Shown here one piece after another: positions 63,301 to 64,000 of a stretch of 64,000 nucleotides of DNA. This DNA is from Fasciola hepatica (lineage: Eukaryota; Platyhelminthes; Trematoda; Plagiorchiida; Fasciolidae): the NCBI GenBank assembly GCA_948099385.1, contig CANUEZ040000191.1, positions 1,860,001 through 1,924,000 of the forward strand, given 5' to 3'. Each line of letters begins with the position of its first letter. Position 1 is the first letter of the stretch. Under the pieces are notes generated by a model. The model did not search any database and was not told the DNA's origin. It saw nothing but the letters and a program-made list of their open reading frames with translations. The translations under genes were made by a program, and so were the position numbers.

Positions 63301-64000
63301 CCCATATCGGATAGCCTTGTGGTTTGGGTGTTCGAATGACATTCGTTCACCCCAACCCTTGTTCGTGTCCCCGTGTGGGCTCTGTCCATGTGCAATGCTC
63401 ATGATTCCCTTAGCGGATCAAACAGCTGTACAGTGCTTCCATAATTTTCAATGGTCAGTTCAGTGTTCAAGCTGCATGGAGAATCATATTATACAAATGT
63501 ACTCTGCTACTGCTCTATTGCATTGTATGAGCAATCTGTGTGGGGATTGTTCATAAGGGAATGCCTTGGTTTTACTTAGGCCCATAAATAGAGAAGTGAT
63601 GGAACATAGGATTGGATCGGTGTGCGAGAATTTGGTTGTTACCGTTCAAAGCGAAAGCGAAAGCCGAATCCAATTAGGGGATTGTGCTATATCATGTAGT
63701 GTATATGTTGAACAAAGCGTTCAGACCCATATCGGATAGCCTTGTGGTTTGGGTGTTCGACTGACATTCGTTCACCCCAACCCTTGTTCGTGTCCCCGTG
63801 TGGGCTCTGTCCATGTGCAATGCTCATGATTCCCTTAGCGGATCAAACAGCTGTACAGTGCTTCCATCATTTTCAATGGTTAGTTCAGTGTTCAAGCTGC
63901 ATGGAGAATCATATTATACAAATCTACTCTGCTACTGCTCTATTGCATTGTATGAGCAATCTGTGTGGGGATTGTTCATAAGGGAATGCCTTGGTTTTAC
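60349..64000. repeat. Block 8: nine monomers, the last cut by the window end
   Basis: Anchors: 60349, 60772, 61197, 61620, 62045, 62469, 62894, 63317, 63742. Markers: TTTTAATTAGGCCCATAATT, GGACCGGTG, GTTCGAATGACATTCG, GATCGATGTGCG and TATATAATGTAG. The final monomer stops at +258, inside GCCTTGGTTTTAC, so the array continues to the right. Confidence 0.92.
60475..62257. repeat. 2-monomer tandem duplication (lag 848)
   Basis: The segment 60475-61409 repeats at 61323-62257. Private markers in both: TTTTAATTAGG, GCCCATAATTAG, GGACCGGTG, AAAGCAAAAGCG, TATATAATG, GGTTGTACATAGG, GATCGATG and GAAATAGATTG. The only difference I saw is TGTGGGGATT against TGTGGCGATT. The match ends where 62045 lacks the GG loss of 61197. 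Confidence 0.88.

Larger units (their letters stand above)
1..64000. repeat. 425-bp satellite DNA, uninterrupted tandem array
   Basis: The motif TTGTGGTTTGGG (or a close variant) recurs every 423-425 bp from 72 to 63742: 151 anchors, 150 full periods, mean 424.5 bp. All copies are in one orientation. No spacer, inversion, transposon or unique segment interrupts them, and both window ends fall inside a monomer. By eye, copies differ mostly at a few percent of sites. Length variants have simple causes: loss of GG in TGTGTGGGGATT (423 bp), loss of one TG in the same place (423 bp), loss of one C near CACCCCAACCC (424 bp), loss of one G in TTAGGCCC (424 bp), and a combined change to GTGTGCATTG plus AAGGCGAATG (424 bp). 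This structure is that of a eukaryotic satellite. The family and host are not recognised, and a centromeric role is possible but not shown. Confidence 0.97.

Noticed and set aside
1..64000. CRISPR array or bacterial repeat region
   Set aside because: The repeat unit is 425 bp with no unique spacers between copies, and there are no associated genes.
1..64000. rDNA intergenic spacer subrepeats
   Set aside because: No rRNA sequence or other spacer element interrupts 64 kb of repeats, which is far longer than a spacer.

Overview
The whole window is one uninterrupted head-to-tail tandem satellite array with a monomer of about 425 bp. It suggests a eukaryotic genome (pericentromeric, centromeric, subtelomeric or other heterochromatin), because no bacterial or viral replicon is known to carry 64 kb of uninterrupted, non-coding 425-bp monomers. 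I do not recognise the satellite family and cannot name the lineage. I used the first base of TTGTGGTTTGGG as the monomer anchor. Anchors run from 72 to 63742, giving 151 monomer starts and 150 complete periods with a mean of 424.5 bp. All copies point the same way. The window begins and ends inside a monomer, so no array edge is visible. I found no gene, tRNA, rRNA, transposon, CRISPR array or unique sequence. The many short open frames are shadows of the repeat. GC content is about 44.5% (hand count over 1861-2280).

Most monomers are 425 bp. The 424- and 423-bp forms come from a few recurrent small deletions. Within a monomer there is a nearly invariant core (about +57 to +265 from the anchor) and a hypervariable zone (about +279 to +360) built on an AAAGCG-type hexamer run that exists in two alternative states.

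Layout. 1-8989: heterogeneous monomers, including three copies (72, 4321, 8141) of a divergent subfamily. 8990-22580: mixed monomers without a clear higher-order repeat (HOR), plus one adjacent-monomer duplication at 13237-14084. 22581-27249: a fresh 5-monomer tandem duplication (lag 2122). 27250-32343: a run of one local variant family, a single-monomer duplication (30.27-31.23 kb) and a second 5-monomer echo. 32344-44221: the best-ordered HOR region, where six monomer types (here S, T, U, P, Q, R) occur as 5-, 6- and 8-monomer cycles, with chimeric monomers that record unequal crossing-over. 44222-52281: 3-, 2- and 4-monomer duplications. 52282-60348: looser 2- and 7-monomer echoes. 60349-64000: a 2-monomer duplication.

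No gene network or previously undescribed protein system can be supported. What is interesting is the record of satellite evolution: local homogenisation, HOR birth by unequal exchange, patchwork hybrids between subfamilies, and a conserved core that may be a protein-binding or functional segment. All identity statements are by eye.
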